Source: Shinisaurus crocodilurus (lineage: Eukaryota; Chordata; Lepidosauria; Squamata; Shinisauridae). Taken from it: a DNA stretch of 64,000 nt. The stretch covers positions 297,988,726-298,052,725 of the forward strand of contig CM037877.1 of the NCBI GenBank assembly GCA_021292165.1, given 5' to 3'. Positions 23,466 through 34,801 of this stretch are shown one piece after another. The notes under the pieces were generated by a model. The model was given only the letters and a program-made list of their open reading frames with translations, searched no databases and was not told the DNA's origin. A program made the translations under genes and the position numbers. Each line of letters begins with the position of its first letter. Position 1 is the stretch's first letter.

Positions 23466-23876
23466 GCCAATTGCCTGCCATGTATTGTTGGTTGCATTAT
23501 TACAGATCCGTTTCTGTAGTACTGTGGAACGCTGTGTGTGGGATGGCTCTGTGCTTAGTTGGCCATCTCAACCCTTCCCAAACCGCACTGTGCAAACTGC
23601 TTTTTTTACAAACCTCATCTCTCTTTGGTGAACTGCTCCTGTACCCATTTTTCAGATGTGGAACGCTGAGGCAGAGAGTGGTGGAATGAGTTTGGCGGCA
23701 GCAACCACAGCTAGGGCTCACTTTTTTCACACCCTAAGCGGGCGGGGTAGCTGCAGAGCAGGTCCTCTGTGCACATGTAAACTGCATTCGTCTTCACCAA
23801 ATCTGCACACATCCAGGATGAGAAGACAGGGCTGGACCTCGTATCCTACCCTTCCTCCATGTTGTGTGGAACAAGA

Positions 23877-24015
23877 TTTCATAGATTTCATAGATCATAG
23901 AGTTGGAAGGAGCCTACAAGGCTATCGAGTCCAACCCCCTGCTCAATGCAGGAAACTAGAGGAGGGGGTCTCCCATCCAAGTAATAACCAGGCCTGACCC
24001 TGCTTAGCTTTCCAC
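23877..24015 (-). mobile_element. 5S-rRNA-headed SINE with CR1 tail (truncated head)
   Basis: On the minus strand, GTGGAAAGCTAAGCAGGGTC and ACTTGGATGGGAGACC precede the CR1-like GTTGGACTCGATAGCC end. The first ~40 bases of the 5S part are missing. Confidence 0.75.
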
Positions 24016-24187
24016 ACTATATATGGAGTTTTCCTATTTTATCCTTGCAACGGCCCTGGGAGGTGGGTTCGGCTGAGAGAGTGAGTGATTGGCCTGAGGT
24101 CATCCAGTGAGCTTCATAGCGGAGTGGGGATTTGAACCTGGTTCTCTCCAGTCCAGCTCTCTAATCAGCAGAATCTCAATGTTTAAA

Positions 24188-24432
24188 GGTACAGTCATGG
24201 AGGAGAAGGCCACTGGTGGCTACTGGTCCTGACTGGCTATGCGCTTCCTCCACTATCAGAGGCAGTATGCCTATGTACTCCAGTTGCTGGGGAACATGGG
24301 CGGGAGGGTGCTGTTGCGCTCATGTCCTGCTTGTGGGATCCCGTGGGCAGCTGGTTGGCCACTGTGTGAACAGAATGCTGGAGGAGATGGACCCTGGGTC
24401 TGATCCAGCAGGGCTCTTCTTATGTTCTTAAT
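24188..24432 (+). mobile_element. LINE 3'UTR fragment (same family as 14722)
   Basis: It shares CTCCAGTTGCTGGGGAACAT and TGATCCAGCAGGGCTCTTCT with the 14722-15118 copy. Only the very end of the ORF region remains. Confidence 0.7.
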
Positions 24433-24552
24433 CCTACGCAAGTTTAGACCGAAAAGAGGCCTACAACTCCCAGCATGCCCCAGCCAGCTGGCTGGGGCAT
24501 GCTGGGAGTTGTAGGCCTTTTTTCCGGTCTGAACTTGCATAGGATTGCACAC
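24429..24552. mobile_element. Palindromic MITE, family 3
   Basis: The left arm AATCCTACGCAAGTTTAGAC and right arm TCTGAACTTGCATAGGATT surround a perfect hairpin of the CTACAACTCCCAGCATGCCC core. Confidence 0.8.
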
Positions 24553-26129
24553 TTCGGGGACTAAGGATTTTGTTAAAAGTGTCAACATTTGTAGGAACCT
24601 GCGTCAAACCTTGTAGGCACGTCAGGAGAGAGTATTCCTCCTCCTAATGGGCAGCGTCTCCGAGTCACGGAATAAGGCCTCCTTTCTAGTTTTTAGAAGG
24701 TGCGGATCCACACCCAAGTCAATAGAGTGTCTCTGGCGCAGGTGACTCTTCTGCTCCCGCCCCCCCCCCCCGCCCAACACTCCTTTCCTGGCCTTGCATT
24801 TGCTGTCCCCGGCGCACAGATCCAACGCCGCCGCCGCAGCTCCCCCACCCGCCTGCTGCCGCTCCCTGTGCAATCTGCTGACCTCAGCCTGCGTGACTCA
24901 CAAGCAACAGAGGCCTGCAGAAATTTATCCTGCCTCTCCTCTTGTTTATGCTCGGCTCGCGTGTCTCCATCGTCCTGTCCTTTCTCTCCCCCTACAACCC
25001 CCCCCTCCCTATTTCAGAGCCCTATGCCGTTCCACCCCCTTAGACTGCGGGAAAATGGAGAGAGAGAGAGAGAGCAACTTCGTTCCTGGAATCCAAACAC
25101 GCTCGTGCCTTTCCTCTCCCACTTCTCTCCTGGTGTTTATTTCTTGCCACACTGAAGAGGAATCCATTTTTGCTTCTGCTTCCCATCCTGCAATTGTTTC
25201 TTTTTGGGGGGGGGGGCGCACATTCCTCGGCCACATTCAGGGCAGGAATTGTTTTGCACATTTGTAGCTGATCGGTGGAGAAAGTGTGCCGTATGTGGAG
25301 AAATTCATTGTATATCAACCATGCACTGACTAGAGCGGACTTCTCCAACCTGTGCCCTCCAGCTGTGTTGGACTACAACTTCCAGCTTCCCCCCCCCAGC
25401 CAGCATGTTCCTTTGGGCACGTGCAGAGTTTCTTTCGCCACAGAAGGTCAAACACATCCAGCTCTTAATTCAGGGCTGAAATTCAAGAGGGGACCTTGAG
25501 TAAACATAGATGGCTCTGTGATAACTTTAGGTTCCCTTGGAAGGGTGGTGGGGATCAGGTTTTCCCCACAATGACTCTGTGATCTTCTAGGAAATATAGT
25601 GGGAATCTGGGGAATCTGGTCTTCAGCCAGATGGCTCTGTGGTGGCTTTTTGGATCTTGTGTCACGAAGGAAGCTGTAGGTGCTGGCTACCTGCAGCAGG
25701 TATTCTCGAGGGGCCATCGCAATTTAGTTCCTAGAGATTGGCTTCGGGAGGTCTGAGGTCAGCCTGGAAATGGAGGGGGCCTGAGCGCGGGTTCAAGTGT
25801 GTCTAGGATGTCCTGGCATCCACAGGTAACACGCCATGAAAGAGATTCCAGATGCTTACGCTTTTGGCATTCCCCCAGGGGTCCTGGTGCTGCGTTTTGA
25901 TCTCCTATTATTTCCTCCGCGTTCATCCACGCAGTAACCCATGTTGTCACAATTAGTTTCGTCCATCCACCCCACCCCACCCCGATCCTCAAATTCCTGC
26001 TCCCCCCCCCATCACCGTGCCGCCTCTCCTTCCCTTCCCCCACCTCTCTTTCTCTCTTCGTCATCCAGGCCTGTTTCCATAGAAACTCCCTTTCCGTTTG
26101 GATACTCCCGTCATAGCCAGGAAGGGATA

Positions 26130-26244
26130 TTGTGTGTGTGTGTGTGTGCGTGTGAGAGAGAGAGAGAGTTCCCCTCAAGGAATTGTTATTGTATTATACA
26201 CACATGCACACACACACACTTGCACGCTCTCTATTTCCCTCTGT

Positions 26245-26273
<29 letters not shown>
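26130..26273. repeat. GT/GA and CA microsatellites
   Basis: A GT run passing into GA at about 26130-26168, and CA runs at about 26200-26220 and 26245-26272. Confidence 0.9.
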
Positions 26274-26277
<4 letters not shown>

Positions 26278-26916
26278 CACACACACTGTGTGGCATTCAC
26301 AATGCCCCTCTCCGGTCCCTGTGGTCTGTATGTGCCTTCAGGTTGACGTGAGGTCCTGGATACTTCCACCTAGGCCAAGGAAAGCAAAAGAGAAATGGAA
26401 GGAGGAAGAGTGTGTGTGTGTGACGGATGCGGGGGGAATAAGATAAACAGAGAAGGAAGCCGGGTGGGCACCATTATTGCCTCCCCCCTCCCTCCCGTTC
26501 CCTCACACGCCTCCCAATTCTTGCAATGGAGGGGGTAACGCATGCCTTCAGGGACCAGGCTAAATGTGGCGGGCCAGGCAGGGTGCCAACCCTTGGCACG
26601 AGGAGATGCCAGCCCAAAGGAGCCAGTCCAGCATCTGGGGCAACGGGGCGAGCCACTTGAACCGGCCTCACTGCCGGCACGGAGTCGAAGTGGGCTGGGC
26701 TAGCTCGTCGGCTGTTAATCCGAGCTGGCACCAGACTTTGTTTCTTTCAGCCATTTTAGGCTGCCAGCTGGGGGAACTCCTTGAGCAAAATGGCTCCCAA
26801 AAGAAAGAAAGAAAGAAAGGGGAAAGTGTGGAAGCGGGGGGAGAGAGAAAGGTTAAAAGGAGCACAGCTGTGGCCCCTGCGTACAGGATTGGGGAACTCT
26901 TTCCCACACCCTAATC

Positions 26917-27032
26917 CAGCCTTCCCCAACCTGGTGCCCTCCAGACCTGTTGGACTACAACTCCTGCTGGCTGGGGGAATGCTGAGAGTTGTAGTCCAAA
27001 ACATCTGAAGGGCACCAGATTGGTGAAATCTG
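26917..27032. mobile_element. Palindromic MITE, family 2
   Basis: The inverted arms start CAGCCTTCCCCAACCTGGTG. The flanks CCCTAATC and CCCTAGTC are an 8-bp target duplication with one mismatch. Confidence 0.8.
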
Positions 27033-27790
27033 CCCTAGTCTGTAGTTTAGGCCAAACAGGCCTTTCTTTCTGGCTGGGCCTTGGCCTGTCGACGCCGGGG
27101 CTCGGGCCCTGTTGCTTCTTGACGTGACTCACATCGATGGCAGCCCAGTGACCTTTTTGAACTGGCAAGAAGCAGCGTCTGTGTTTCCAAGGCCGCCTCC
27201 TGGGTTCCCAGATTTTGGCTGCTTCCTGCCACCCCTACCAGCACGGGAGTTTGGTCAGGGAATGTTTCTAACCGTTAGGCTGCCTTCCCAGTTCGGAGAC
27301 TTCCCCTCTAGCCTGTTTCATACCGTTCGCCGAGAAATGGGGTGTCCTGGCACATCTGCCTTGCTGGCACCCTCTGTCCCTTGCCCCCATCCTCTCTCTG
27401 CTTCGACCCCGTAGACCCCGTTCCTCTTCCCTTTCTCTCAGCTCACACACCTTCCTGTCTTGTCTAACTATACTTCCCCTTCTTCAAACTCCTTTATTTC
27501 TGGCTCTCCACCACCCCTGCCTCGCTGGAAAGTCCCTTCCCCCTTCCCAGGGAATACCAGCATTCCAGCCCCCCTCTCAGCACAAGGGCTACTACCCTCC
27601 TTCCAGGGAAACTAGGATTCTTGGTTTCTCCCCCCCCCCCCAGATAACCTGAACCCTCACTCCCCGCCTTAAGGGTCCCGCTCTCCACCCCTCAAGCTCA
27701 GTTGAGTCCCCCAGTCCTCTCCCCATCTCCTGATAGAGAAGCCAGGTGCTATGATCCCTCTTCCTCTTCCCGCAGGTCTGAGAGCGCGCG

Positions 27791-30700
27791 ATGGCTCCTG
27801 TTGTGGAGGTCACAGACAGCTCCCACCCCAGCTCCCTTCTGGTCCAGCTGAACGAGCAGCGCCTGCGCGGCCAGTTCTGTGACATCACCATCATTGCTGA
27901 AGACACAAAGTTCCAGGCCCACAAGAACGTCCTTGCGGCCTCCAGCCCATACTTCAAGGAAGTGCTTCTGGAGGAGCCGGCGTGTCGCCAGCCCAGCCAG
28001 ATCTTGGAGCTTCCCGACATCCAGGCCGAAGTCTTCTCCGACATCCTCAACTTCATATATAACTCTTGCTTGTCGGTGCCCAGCCCGGCTGCAGCCAAAG
28101 AGATCGGAGCCGTTGGTCGTCGCCTGGGCATCTCCCGCTTGGAGAATCTGGACGGCCCTTCTGCCGATGCTGAGATGGATGATTCCAGCGTTGCCTCCTC
28201 CAGGCCGTGCGGCTCACCGATCGACCTCACCTGCCCTTCCCGCTCGACCGAGCCTTCCAGCCCTATCTGCTTCCAGGATTTGGCCAAAGTATCCAGCCCC
28301 ATGCGGGACACCCGCCCTGACACTGAAACAGAGACGGCAAAGATCCTCTATAACCTCAGCTCGGTGGCCACAGTCCCGCCGCCACCTGACCTGGCTTTCA
28401 TGCTGAAAGGAAGTGTCAGCTGGGACCACGACAACCCTCCCGGGAATCCTTCTGCGGCTGCCGACAACAGCGAAGCAGCCCAGGCACCGGCCTCATCTTG
28501 TCCATCCCCGTCAGGACCTTCCTTCCCAGCCAGTAGCACCTTTTGCTGTGGCAGCTGCGGCCGTTCCTTCTCCACGTCTTCTTCCCTAAGCCTCCACATG
28601 AAGCTCCACCGGACGCGGCGCTCGTTGTCCTGCCGGCACTGCGGAAAGAGCTTCATCCACATCAAACGGCTACAGACCCACGAGGTCTTATGCAAGGACG
28701 TGGAGAAGCCTGAGGAGGGGTCCCCGGCGGGCGAGGCACTGCCAAACCCCGTGTTACCTTCCAAGCCAACAGCGGCGCCGGCATCTTCCAAGAAGGGCAT
28801 GATGTTCCGCCATCGGGGCCTGCCCCGTGTGGATTACATCTCCGACCAGGACCATTTTGTCAAAGTGGTGGACGGCCACATTATCTATTTCTGCACGGTC
28901 TGCGAACGGTCCTATATGACGCTCTCGAGCCTCAAGCGCCACTCCAACGTCCACTCGTGGCGGCGGAAGTACCCGTGCCGTTACTGCGACAAAGTCTTTG
29001 CCTTGGCCGAGTACCGCACCAAGCACGAGGTCTGGCACACGGGGGAGCGGCGCTACCAGTGCATCTTCTGTTGGGAAACGTTTGTCACCTACTACAACCT
29101 GAAGACCCATCAGAAGGCCTTCCATGGGATCAACCCTGGCCTCATTTCTTCTGAGAAGACCCCCAACGGAGGCTACAAGCCTAAACTCAATGCTCTGAAA
29201 CTCTACCGGCTCCTGCCTATGCGCTCCCAAAAGAGGCCCTATAAGACCTACAGCCAGGGGCTGGTGCCGGATAACCTCTTGCTCCCATCCCGGCCCATCC
29301 CCATGACCTTAGGGGATGGCGATTCCTTGGATGGGAAGTTGGTCTCCTCCTTGGGCACCGGCGACGTCACTTCTGTCTTTGCTGCCAACAGCGGCTCCTT
29401 AGAGTTGCCAGAGGCAGAAGCACTTCCAGCGGCAAGAACCAGCGGGCGCCCTGGAGATGCCCGTGCTCCCAGCTGCTGATGAGAAGGCTCAGGTGGGCAA
29501 GCGGCCGGGACCGTTGAACACACAGAGGCTCCCTCCGTTATTGCCTACGGGCGCCCGGCCTCTTCCGTGATCGTCCACAGCACGTCGGTGAAGTCGCAGG
29601 CCCCCTCGGTGATCACGTACAACAGCAAGTCTTCAGACGCACCCTTAGATACAGGCCTTCCGCTGCCCGTGTCACAGCCGCCGCTACCCACCGCGGTGGC
29701 CAAGCCCATCAAGAAGCAAGTGTTGAAGGAATACATCCAGTCGCAGAAGGCGGATGAGCGGGCTTTGGAAGAGAACGGGGGCGAACACGGGCACAGGGCC
29801 AGGGGGCTGCGGGCTGGGCGAACCATGACATATATGGCCAAGCCAGCCTATGTGGGCACCACCTCCGAAAGCCGGGCGGCGCCGCTCTGCCAGATCACGG
29901 TGCGCATCGGCGAAGAGGCCATCGTCAAGCGCCGCATCTCCGAAACGGACCTCATGCTCGACAAAGGCAGCCGCCTCGGGGGGAGGCGCTTCGATTTTGG
30001 CAGGGAGCAGAACGGTGAGAAGCAGCCGCCGCTGCCGCCAGCACCCCACGGCAAGCACGCCGATAGGGGGTATGCCAACGAGAGTGCCGAGGAGGAGAGT
30101 GACCGCGGGGACGCCGAAGATCAGCTCTGGCGGCCGTACTACAGCTACAAGCCCAAGCGGAAGGCGTGTGGCGGCGGCGGCACCAGCAATGCCTCGCCGA
30201 AGGTGAAGAAGTCACGGTGGCGGCGGAAGCTGCGCTCGTTGCGCTGGATGAAACGGACTAGAGAAGGAGGAGGAGGAGGAGGAGGAGACGGCGGCCATGG
30301 AGGAGGCCGATCTGAGGCCCAGCGAGCCCCTTACGGCTGAGGTGTCTGGAGGCCTTGGCGGTGGTGCCTCTGAGGCCGAGAGGGCCGACCAGCCCCCCAA
30401 AGTGGGGAGCGGACGAGGCTCGGAGTGGAAGCATGAATGCAGCATCTGCGGCAAACTCTTCTCTGCGCTCAAGAAGCTGAGGAAGCACGAGCGGGTGCAT
30501 GGACGCGTTGGCAAGGATGACCAGTCCCTGGCCCCGTTGCCTGCCACTCCCCACCGTGTAGGCCGCAAGCCTCTGGTCAAATTCTCCTGCACCCACTGCG
30601 TGAAGGTCTGCAAGACTGCCGCGGCACTCAGCCGCCACATGAAACGGCACGAGGGCCAGCAGCCGGAGCAGGCCCCGTTGCCGGCCCTTACCACAGGTCA

Positions 30701-31548
30701 TCACCTACTCCAAGAAGACTGCCGATGCCCCCCCACCAGCGCCGTCGCCCGTTGTCAAGGAAGAGACCACGCAAGAGATGCAGGTGTCGTCCTCCAGCGG
30801 GGAGGCCCCCGTGTGCCACCAGGAAGTACCGGAAGCGGGGCCTGTGGCGATGGAAACGGCGCCTTACGACGGCCGTTCTCTAGCACCAATGCCGGCCGAA
30901 GAAAACCCGCCGCTGCTGGGAGGAAGCAAGCCCCCTTTCCCCGAGGAGCTCGCTGCCCACCCGTCGCCGCCCCCGGAGGCTGCCCCCAGCCTTGCGGAGA
31001 TGCCTCCAAACCTGCCACACTCCCTCCAGGACCCTGTCATCTCCCACACCGGCCTGGTGCAGACAGAGGTCCTAGCGCCGCAGGAGATGGAAGAGGAAAG
31101 GTACCCAGTCCAGGAGTACCCCCTGCCGCTGCTGGTGCCCGGTAGCTGTCGGACCAGGAAGGACCTGGAGGACAAGCCCTCGTTTCTCGCTTACCCCAGC
31201 GCCATCCAGTTCAACGCCATGGGCAAAGCAGGCGGCAGCGACGGGGACGGCAAGGTGAGCTTCTATCCGGATCCGTACCCGCTGATGTACGGCCACCAGC
31301 TCCTGGCCACGTACCCGTACAACTTCACCCTGCCGGTAGCTTTGAACATGGTCGTGCCGGATGACAAGGGGCAGCCCCTCCCCTTCCTGCCCAGCGTCTT
31401 CAGCTATTCCATGAACCCGTGCCGGAGTGAGGTGCACGACGGGGGCGCAGGATCCAACGGGGGCCTGGCAATGGGGGGCAGCACGGCGCGCGAGAGCAGA
31501 GGAGACCCTGCTGCCTCAGAGAGGCTGAAGAAAGGAGCCCTTCTGTGA
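27791..31548 (+). CDS. ZBTB4: Zinc finger and BTB domain protein 4 (frame-disrupted)
   Basis: ZBTB4 is a nuclear Kaiso-like repressor that binds methylated CpG. Its coding part is one exon, entered through the acceptor TTCCCGCAG at 27775; the ATG follows 15 bases later. In order: a BTB domain (residues ~14-120, RLRGQFCDITIIAEDTKF); two fingers near 252-303; the conserved three-finger Kaiso-type array from residue 368 (FCTVCERSYMTLSSLKRHS, YPCRYCDKVFALAEYR, YQCIFCWETFVTYYNLKTHQ); ITVRIGEEAIVKRRISETDL near 29900; two more fingers (HECSICGKLFSALKKLRKHE, FSCTHCVKVCKTAAALSRHM) near 30440-30650; and a conserved tail (YPYNFTLPVALNMVVPDDKG) ending at TGA 31546-31548. The reading frame changes near 29440-29475, again before 29520, near 30250-30260 and near 30680-30695, with a double stop at 29477-29482. 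Conservation on both sides of every break points to base indels in the assembly, not a dead gene. Confidence 0.92.
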
Positions 31549-32690
31549 GGGACGAAGGGGAGTTTGGTGTGTGTGTGTGGGGGGGGGGAAGGCGCCAGAA
31601 ATATTTGGGACTGGAGGGGAGGGAAAGACGTGGCAGGTGGGGGGCACGGCGAAATCCCCCCTCTGTTCTGAGAAGGGGTGTCTGCGGAGGGCTGTGGCAG
31701 AGAGTGGGAACCCAGAGGCGAGCAGGATGTTGCCCCCTGGCCCAGTATGTCCCTCCCCGCTTCACATCAGGGGCAGATAGAGCGGGGCACATCGTAGGTA
31801 AGACTTTTAAGAAATAGCAAAAATAGGTACAGGGTAATTCCTCTTTCCCTCCCCCCCCCCACGACCCCCAGCCTGTCCCGGCTCCCAAATCCCCCATGAA
31901 TGTCCTCTTGCTGAACAGACATAGTTAAGAGTGAATTTGCACAACCCAGCCCACCCCCCATTCCCTTGCCCAGCGGTCTCTTTCCATCCGTTCCTGTCCC
32001 TGCCTTAGTGGCACTCCCTCCCTGTTACCTGTGCCGGACATGCAGTGCTGCATGGAGGAAGAGGAGGAGCCTCTGTGGTGGGCGGGGTTATTTCTCAGGC
32101 CCTCCCACCAGGGGGAGGCTCCTCTCCTGGGTTTCTCTTGCCCTTCCAGCCTCTTCTCTCTCCCACCTCCCCATCATCACCAAGGACGTTGTTTTTCTCC
32201 TAAGGCGAGGGGGGTCTGTGTCTGTCCCCCTCACTCCCACCCCCTTTCCACTTCCTCTCAGCCCCTCTCCTCCTCCTCCTCCTCCTGCCCAGAAGTCCAG
32301 ATCTCTTGGGCCAGGGCCAGGGCCTCCTTGTTTGTGGTCTGTGCTAAGCAGCTGCTGAAGGAGCAGGAGGGGGGGGTTTATTTTATTTTTTAGTGCGAGC
32401 GTTTTGTTTTGCAGCTTGCATGAGATGAATCACATTTTCCTTTTGGCCGGAGGAAGGCAGCGGGGGGGGGGGGGACGGGACACAGGATGGGGGTGGGGTG
32501 TTGCCTGAGAGACATCCTGCTCAGCTAGTGAGGAACCGAACCGAGGTCTGTGGGCTCTGGGTCTTCCGGAAACTTGCTTAGCCCATAAGGCGAGTGAGGG
32601 ATGTCCCGCAGAAACCTGCTTCTTCATATTGTGTGTCCCGTACTTCCCCAGCCTAGCGCCCTCCGTGCTGGCTTGGGGGATGATGGGGAT

Positions 32691-32748
32691 CATAGAATGG
32701 TGGAGTTGGAAGGGGCCTACAAGGCCACCGAGTCCAACCCCCTGCCAT
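32691..32748 (-). mobile_element. CR1 3' tail fragment
   Basis: The reverse complement reads GGGGTTGGACTCGGTGGCC and TTCCAACTCCACCATTCTATG, the standard CR1 end. Confidence 0.75.
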
Positions 32749-34360
32749 AGGTCTGACACAGGCTGGTGTAGATGCACACACGGCCGGGGAGGGGGGAGAC
32801 TGCCACCATCTTTGCACGCCCTTTTGCGGGGCGGGGTGGGCACGCAGACCGGATTCCACTGTGTACTGTTCATTTTAACTTTTTGCAAAGCTCGTCCTGC
32901 TTACACAAGAGGGGTCTTTGACCCACTCTGCAAAACTCCACCCCGCCTCCAGCCCCTCATCCCAAGCAGCAAAAAGGACGCCCCGGCCCCCCCAAATACT
33001 GGAAAACACCCCCCCCCCATACAAACGACCTAGTATCAGCAATAGGACCATTTTTTATTGCATTTAGCAGTCAAAGAATCCTTGCTTTGTCTCCTGTTTT
33101 TCAAGAACTCAACCCTTCAGCTGCCTACCTAAAAAAGGAGAGAGAGAGAGAAAGCCCTGCTTAATGCAAAGGAGTGGGGGAAGCATTTTCATAAGCCTGG
33201 CTTGAATTGTCTTTGAGCCTCATGCGGAAATGAGAGAGCTGAAGGGAGGCTTTTGTCATGCGAATGAGCATCCTGGGCCCTGAAGGTATTCTGCCTGCAT
33301 TAGAAACCCCATTTAAGGACACCCTGTTGTAAGCCCTGTTGTAAGCCTGTAGATCCGCAACTCAAGTTTTCAAAAATTTAGAATTACCGATATGTTCCTT
33401 CCCTCTCCAGGAAATATCCACTTTAGGCAATCCCCCCCCCCACTACTTCTCTTGCTACAAACCCAAAAAATAAGTACTGAATATTTTTTAGGTTAGGGGA
33501 AAATTGAGAGCCCCCTGTGCTGCATTCCGGAAGAAAACTTGGGGGCACATTTTGGGGAAGCGAAAATTTATTTTTAACCAGGAAAAAAAGTAGCAATTTT
33601 CCCATTGAAAGCCAAAGGTTAGACGTAGTGAACTTAAATTTTTTTTAAAAAAAAATCCTTGGGTTAATGGATTCTCCCCCCCCCCCCGAAAAACTCATAC
33701 ATTTCAATGTATCAACATCTTTCAGGGAAAAGGACCAAAACAGTAGAAATATTATAAAAGCTAGTCAGTTGGGTGCAGGCGGAGGTGGAAAGGATTGATA
33801 CCTGACACACACACACACATAGGGGAAAGTGCATGGATTTTAAAAGCAAATAGCAGGATTTTAGAAAACAATATATGGAGGTTTTTAAGATAACAAAGAT
33901 TTTTTAAAAAGGGGGGCGGGGCGGGGGAGGGAAATCCAGCATTTTGCCTCAAGGTTTAGGAGAACAATTGAGGGGTTCAAGGGGGGGGCGACTTTAGATG
34001 TGTCAGATCTTTTAATGCATAACCCTTTAGAAGGGTCACAGAACATTCCATCTCTGTGGGCAGGGGGCCTCTTCATTTCCTGGAACCTGTGCTCGAGAAT
34101 TCGCAGGTAGATTTCCCTGCCACCCTGCCATTCCCCTAACCCTGGAAGCCCCAAGCCCACGCAGCAGATCAGATCAGCTCACTCCCTATAGTTAAAAGAA
34201 GCGTAAACTTTGCCTCCTAAACTTACAGCCTCCCTACGCACGGCTTTACTTCCTAAAGCCCGGAAAATCTGCCCCGGAGAGGGGTGTTTGCAGCAGACAC
34301 ACACACACACACCGCTGCAGTTTTCAGCTTTAAAATCTCTACTCTTCCCTTGTTTTAAGG

Positions 34361-34489
34361 CAACCTTCGCCAACCTGGCGCCCTCCAGATGGGTTGGACT
34401 ACAACGCCCAGCATCCCCCAGCCAGCAGCTGGGGGATGCTGGGCGTTGTAGTCCAACCCATCTGGAGGGCGCCAGGTTGGCGAAGGTTG
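34361..34489. mobile_element. Palindromic MITE, family 2, with perfect TSD
   Basis: The arms CAACCTTCGCCAACCTGGCG and complement are inverted and near-perfect throughout. The flanks are an exact 8-bp duplication, TTTTAAGG (34353-34360 and 34490-34497). Confidence 0.9.
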
Positions 34490-34775
34490 TTTTAAGGGAT
34501 CCAGTGATGGTCCCCAGGAACCCACAAGGTCCTACCTTGAAATTTACACCTCGCCTCCCAGCTGCCCCGGGGCCACAGGAGAACGGTACCTTGGCTCTCT
34601 GGGGGGCGGGGGGGTGTTCGCTACACCGCTTGTGGATGGCGGAAGGCATCTCTCCCGGGTTGCCCACCTCCCTTGGACCGCTGCAACGGGTGTGTCCTTT
34701 CACATAGGCGGGAATGCGGCCGCAGCAGCAGCGGGCGGACAGGGCCAGGCATAGATAGTGCAGGGCCAGGCAGGC

Positions 34776-34801
34776 GTGTGTGTGTGTGTGTGTGTGTGTG
34801 T
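34776..34801. repeat. (GT)n microsatellite
   Basis: An uninterrupted GT run inside the inferred ZBTB4 3'UTR. Confidence 0.95.

Larger units (their letters stand above)
23466..27775 (+). other. Rest of the intron before the ZBTB4 coding exon
   Basis: It contains a MIR-like fragment (about 23610-23740), a 5S/CR1 SINE, a CORE-SINE fragment (about 24035-24170), a LINE fragment, a family 3 palindrome, CA/GT microsatellites and a family 2 palindrome. The last 350 bp are pyrimidine-rich and lead to the acceptor TTCCCGCAG|GTCTGA. Confidence 0.5.

Noticed and set aside
27791..31548. ZBTB4 as a pseudogene
   Set aside because: Despite frame changes, all zinc fingers, the BTB domain, the internal conserved motif and the C-terminus remain. 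Indel errors explain this better.
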